A stretch of 8,676 nt of DNA from the NCBI GenBank assembly GCA_028709105.1, contig JAQVYD010000054.1, positions 1-8,676 on the forward strand, given 5' to 3'. Source of the DNA: Clostridia bacterium (GTDB taxonomy: Bacteria > Bacillota > Peptococcia > DRI-13 > DTU073). The translations under genes and the position numbers were made by a program. The notes under the pieces were generated by a model. It did not search any database, was not told where the DNA came from, and saw only the letters and a program-made list of their open reading frames with translations. This document shows positions 6,681 through 8,676 of this stretch, piece by piece. Position 1 is the stretch's first letter; each line of letters starts with the position of its first letter.

Positions 6681-6695
6681 TCGGGGTGTAAGCAT

Positions 6696-7100
6696 GTGAT
6701 GTTATATGTCGGAACTGATATTGTGGAGATAGAGAGAATCCGGAAGGCGGCAGAGCGTCATCCTGCGTTTTGGGATCGGGTTTTGACTCCCTGGGAAAAA
6801 GAATATTGTCAGGGACAGGGGAATCCTTGGCAATCATTGGCGGGGAGATTTGCTGCTAAGGAGGCTGTTTTAAAGTGTTTAGGTTTGGGTTTGTTCCGTT
6901 TATCTTGGCATGACGTGGAGATTAGGGCTGATCACTTGGGTTGTCCTGTGGTAAATTTTAAAGCCTCTCTCAAAAAGATTTTAGCCGAGAAAAAAATAAC
7001 TGCGCTCAGTTTAAGTATTTCTCACTGCCGTTCTTATGCGATGGCGGTGGCTGTCGGAGAGGGAGGATCTGGATCTGATGAGAATAATTTCGGGAAGTGA
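6696..7100 (+). CDS. acpS: Holo-[acyl-carrier-protein] synthase AcpS
   Basis: AcpS transfers 4'-phosphopantetheine from coenzyme A to the serine of apo-ACP, activating it for fatty acid synthesis. The cytoplasmic protein has 134 residues. The Mg-binding and catalytic features of the family are present: the N-terminal YVGTDIVEIERI with Asp8, and GRFAAKEAVLKCLG (50-63) with Glu56 in the invariant AKEA. The terminal strand motif LSLSISHCRSYAMAVAV is also there. GTG at 6696 and ATG at 6699 are both possible; GTG has the better spacing from GGGGTG (6683-6688) and gives Asp8 as in B. subtilis. The last 14 or so residues (GEGGSGSDENNFGK) extend beyond the usual end of the family and are encoded by DNA that also carries the ribosome binding site and start of nnr. 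The 23-nt overlap with nnr suggests coupling. Confidence 0.96.
   Translation: MMLYVGTDIVEIERIRKAAERHPAFWDRVLTPWEKEYCQGQGNPWQSLAGRFAAKEAVLKCLGLGLFRLSWHDVEIRADHLGCPVVNFKASLKKILAEKKITALSLSISHCRSYAMAVAVGEGGSGSDENNFGK
7062..7066 (+). promoter_or_regulatory. Ribosome binding site for nnr inside acpS
   Basis: GGAGG at 7062-7066 lies 11 nt before the ATG at 7078 and within the acpS coding sequence. No comparable element precedes the upstream in-frame ATG at 7036. The 7078 start also gives an N-terminus, MRIISGSEMKKLD, that is typical of YjeF N-domain proteins. The spacing is somewhat long. Confidence 0.65.
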
Positions 7101-8625
7101 AATGAAAAAGCTGGATCTGTGGGCGGAAAAGGAACGGAAAATTCCTTCTTTACTATTGATGGAAAACGCAGGACGTTCCGTGGCTTTAGCTGTGCAGGAA
7201 TTTTGTCCGGAAAAAGGACAAGGTAATTATGTTTTTTTAGTGGGGAAAGGAAAAAATGGCGGGGATGCACTGGTGGCAGCGCGTCATCTTTATCAGCAGG
7301 GGGCTGAAGTAAAGCTGTTTTTTCTTTTCCCGACGGAAGATTTTCAGGGTATTGTGCGAAAAAACTGGCAGCTCCTGGAGGACTTGGGTGTAAAAGGACA
7401 TTATTTAGCGAATGAGCATAGTTTTTATCTGTTAAAATTGTGTCTTAGTAAATGTTCGCTGATTATTGATGGGATTTTGGGGACAGGTTTTTGCAGACAG
7501 TTACCTCATAACATCGTACAGACCATGGAATTAGTTAATAATTGTGCGCGTCCGGTTTTGGCAATAGATGTGCCTACAGGGGTGGATGCTGATACCGGTC
7601 AGATCGGAGAAAAATGTATAGCGGCTCAGTATACTGTTACTTTTGCTTGGGCGAAGCGGGGGCTGGTTCTTTATCCTGCGAAAAAGCATGTCGGACAGTT
7701 GCTGGTGGCCGATATTTCTCTGCCCCAAGAGGGTTTGAGTCTTGTAGAGAGTGCCGAGCACTATGTAGATCAGGAACTTGCCCGGGGCTTTTTGCCGGAG
7801 CGGTTTGAGGAAGGATATAAGAATACTTTTGGTCATGTTGTGGTGATTGCCGGTTCGCCGGGGATGATGGGGGCGGCTTATTTAACCAGTAAAGCCGTGT
7901 TGCGTTCAGGGGCGGGTCTGGTTACTGCCTGTGTACCGGCATCTTTGGCTGATCTTTTTGATTTAGCTTTACCGGAAGCGATGACGCAAGGGGTTGCGGA
8001 GACACCGCAAAGAACTGTCTCTGCTTCAGGTTGGTCTGTAATTAAACGGGTTTTACCGGGAAAGAAGGCGCTCGTTTTTGGTCCGGGATTAGGAACAGGA
8101 GAGGAAATCAAGTCTCTGTTGCAGGAGGTCTTGCAGGCAGAGCTTCCCGTAGTTTTAGATGCGGATGGTTTGAATGTTTTAGCTCAGGATCTTGATGTTT
8201 TGCAGAGAAGGCAAGCACCTCTCGTCCTTACTCCCCATCCCGGAGAGATGGCGAGATTATTAGGGACAACCGTAGCGCTGGTGCAAAAGAACCGGGTGGA
8301 AACAGCGCTGCAGGCGGCACTGCAGTTTCAGGCGGTTGTTGTTTTAAAGGGAGCGGCAACAGTAATTGCTACGCCGGAAAAAGAGGTATTTATTAATTCT
8401 ACAGGGTGTTCTGCTTTGGCTACAGCAGGGGCGGGGGATGTTTTGGCCGGGGCGATCGGCGGTCTGTTGGCACAAGGTTTATCTCCTAGAGAAGCAGCGG
8501 TGCTGGGGGTTTATATCCATGGTTTGGCCGGAGAGATGTTGGCTCAGGAAAAAGGGCGGCGTGGTGTGTTGGCGGGGGATGTGGTGGAAGCGTTGCCGCT
8601 GGCGTTGAAGGATTTGGAGAGCTAA
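7078..8625 (+). CDS. nnr: Bifunctional NAD(P)H-hydrate epimerase / ADP-dependent dehydratase
   Basis: This is a fused metabolite-repair enzyme of 515 residues. The N-terminal YjeF-type domain (NnrE, about 1-215) interconverts R- and S-NAD(P)HX; the C-terminal ribokinase-like domain (NnrD, about 235-515) dehydrates S-NAD(P)HX to NAD(P)H using ADP. In the N-domain I see the substrate loop GKGKNGGDA (56-64), DGILGTGF (131-138) and DVPTGVDADTG (164-174). In the C-domain I see GSPGMMGAA (259-267), GPGLGTGEE (335-343), DADGLN (361-366), TPHPGE (385-390), KGAATV (424-429) and the catalytic ATAGAGDVLAG (447-457). The loop GKGKNGGDA departs from the usual GxGNNGGDG at two positions. The ATG at 7078 is preferred over 7036 because of GGAGG at 7062-7066 and because the extra 14 residues (MRWRWLSERE...) are a translation of acpS in another frame. 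It overlaps the end of acpS by 23 nt. Confidence 0.96.
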   Translation: MRIISGSEMKKLDLWAEKERKIPSLLLMENAGRSVALAVQEFCPEKGQGNYVFLVGKGKNGGDALVAARHLYQQGAEVKLFFLFPTEDFQGIVRKNWQLLEDLGVKGHYLANEHSFYLLKLCLSKCSLIIDGILGTGFCRQLPHNIVQTMELVNNCARPVLAIDVPTGVDADTGQIGEKCIAAQYTVTFAWAKRGLVLYPAKKHVGQLLVADISLPQEGLSLVESAEHYVDQELARGFLPERFEEGYKNTFGHVVVIAGSPGMMGAAYLTSKAVLRSGAGLVTACVPASLADLFDLALPEAMTQGVAETPQRTVSASGWSVIKRVLPGKKALVFGPGLGTGEEIKSLLQEVLQAELPVVLDADGLNVLAQDLDVLQRRQAPLVLTPHPGEMARLLGTTVALVQKNRVETALQAALQFQAVVVLKGAATVIATPEKEVFINSTGCSALATAGAGDVLAGAIGGLLAQGLSPREAAVLGVYIHGLAGEMLAQEKGRRGVLAGDVVEALPLALKDLES

Positions 8626-8642
8626 GAGGGGGAAAATTAATC

Positions 8643-8676
8643 ATGGATTATGAAATAGGCGTGAGTAGGAGGGGAC
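8643..8676 (+). CDS. Possible next gene, 3'-truncated by the window end
   Basis: ATG at 8643 follows a purine-rich AGAGGGGG (8625-8632) by 10 nt and opens 11 codons (MDYEIGVSRRG) before the window ends. Position and spacing fit a further gene of the cdaA-nnr unit. The product cannot be named from so little. An alternative is that AGGAGGGG at 8667-8674 is the ribosome binding site of a gene starting just outside the window, which would make this ATG spurious. Confidence 0.4.
   Translation, partial: MDYEIGVSRRG

Noticed and set aside
6660..6698. glmS ribozyme or riboswitch between glmM and the next gene
   Set aside because: Only 15 nt lie between the genes and the next gene is acpS, not glmS.
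7036..7077. Longer Nnr start at ATG 7036
   Set aside because: The extra 14 residues (Arg/Trp/Glu-rich) are another-frame translation of the acpS C-terminus, with no binding site; 7078 gives a family-typical N-terminus.
7531..7836. Minus-strand 101-codon open frame within nnr
   Set aside because: It lies across the conserved DVPTGVDADTG region of nnr on the other strand, has no binding site evidence and resembles no protein.

Overview
The window reads as a chromosomal housekeeping segment from a low-to-moderate-GC Gram-positive bacterium of the Firmicutes. A spore-forming or Peptococcaceae-like member of the Clostridia fits best. The reasons are strong AGGAGG-type ribosome binding sites, frequent TTG/GTG starts, an AT-rich intergenic region, the cdaA-cdaR-glmM cassette, and the Firmicutes-type DUF881/small-basic-protein genes. 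The genus cannot be fixed from the sequence alone. No mobile element, CRISPR array, tRNA or rRNA was seen.

Layout. (1) Positions 1-1104, plus strand: the 3' part of a gene I do not recognise. Its frame is open to the left edge. (2) Positions 1142-1178: a perfect 17-bp hairpin that serves as a bidirectional terminator between convergent units. (3) Positions 3058-1184, minus strand: a compact three-gene operon, DUF881 - small basic protein (DUF1290) - DUF881, with the last two genes overlapping. In Bacillus subtilis this gene set (ylxW, ylxX, sbp) sits in the divIB-ftsA division cluster; no fts gene is visible here. (4) Positions 3059-3299: a very AT-rich divergent intergenic region, with a possible 31-codon hydrophobic small ORF just ahead of cdaA. 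(5) Positions 3300-8625, plus strand: cdaA, cdaR, glmM, acpS and a fused nnrE-nnrD gene, all closely spaced and with no terminator seen between them. (6) From 8643: a possible start of another gene, cut by the right edge.

How the genes fit together. CdaA makes c-di-AMP at the membrane, CdaR is its membrane-anchored extracytoplasmic regulator, and GlmM makes glucosamine-1-phosphate for peptidoglycan and is known elsewhere to bind and restrain CdaA. AcpS activates acyl carrier protein for lipid synthesis, and Nnr repairs damaged NAD(P)H. The plus-strand run therefore joins second-messenger control of envelope homeostasis, wall precursor synthesis, lipid synthesis and metabolite repair. The minus-strand operon encodes small membrane proteins probably linked to division.

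Several starts are revised from the longest open frame on the basis of ribosome binding sites: cdaA at 3300, nnr at 7078, the second DUF881 gene at 1972 and the first at 3058. The window is mostly ordinary core-genome sequence. The least explained items are the left-edge gene, the small ORF before cdaA, and the position of the DUF881/Sbp operon away from fts genes.
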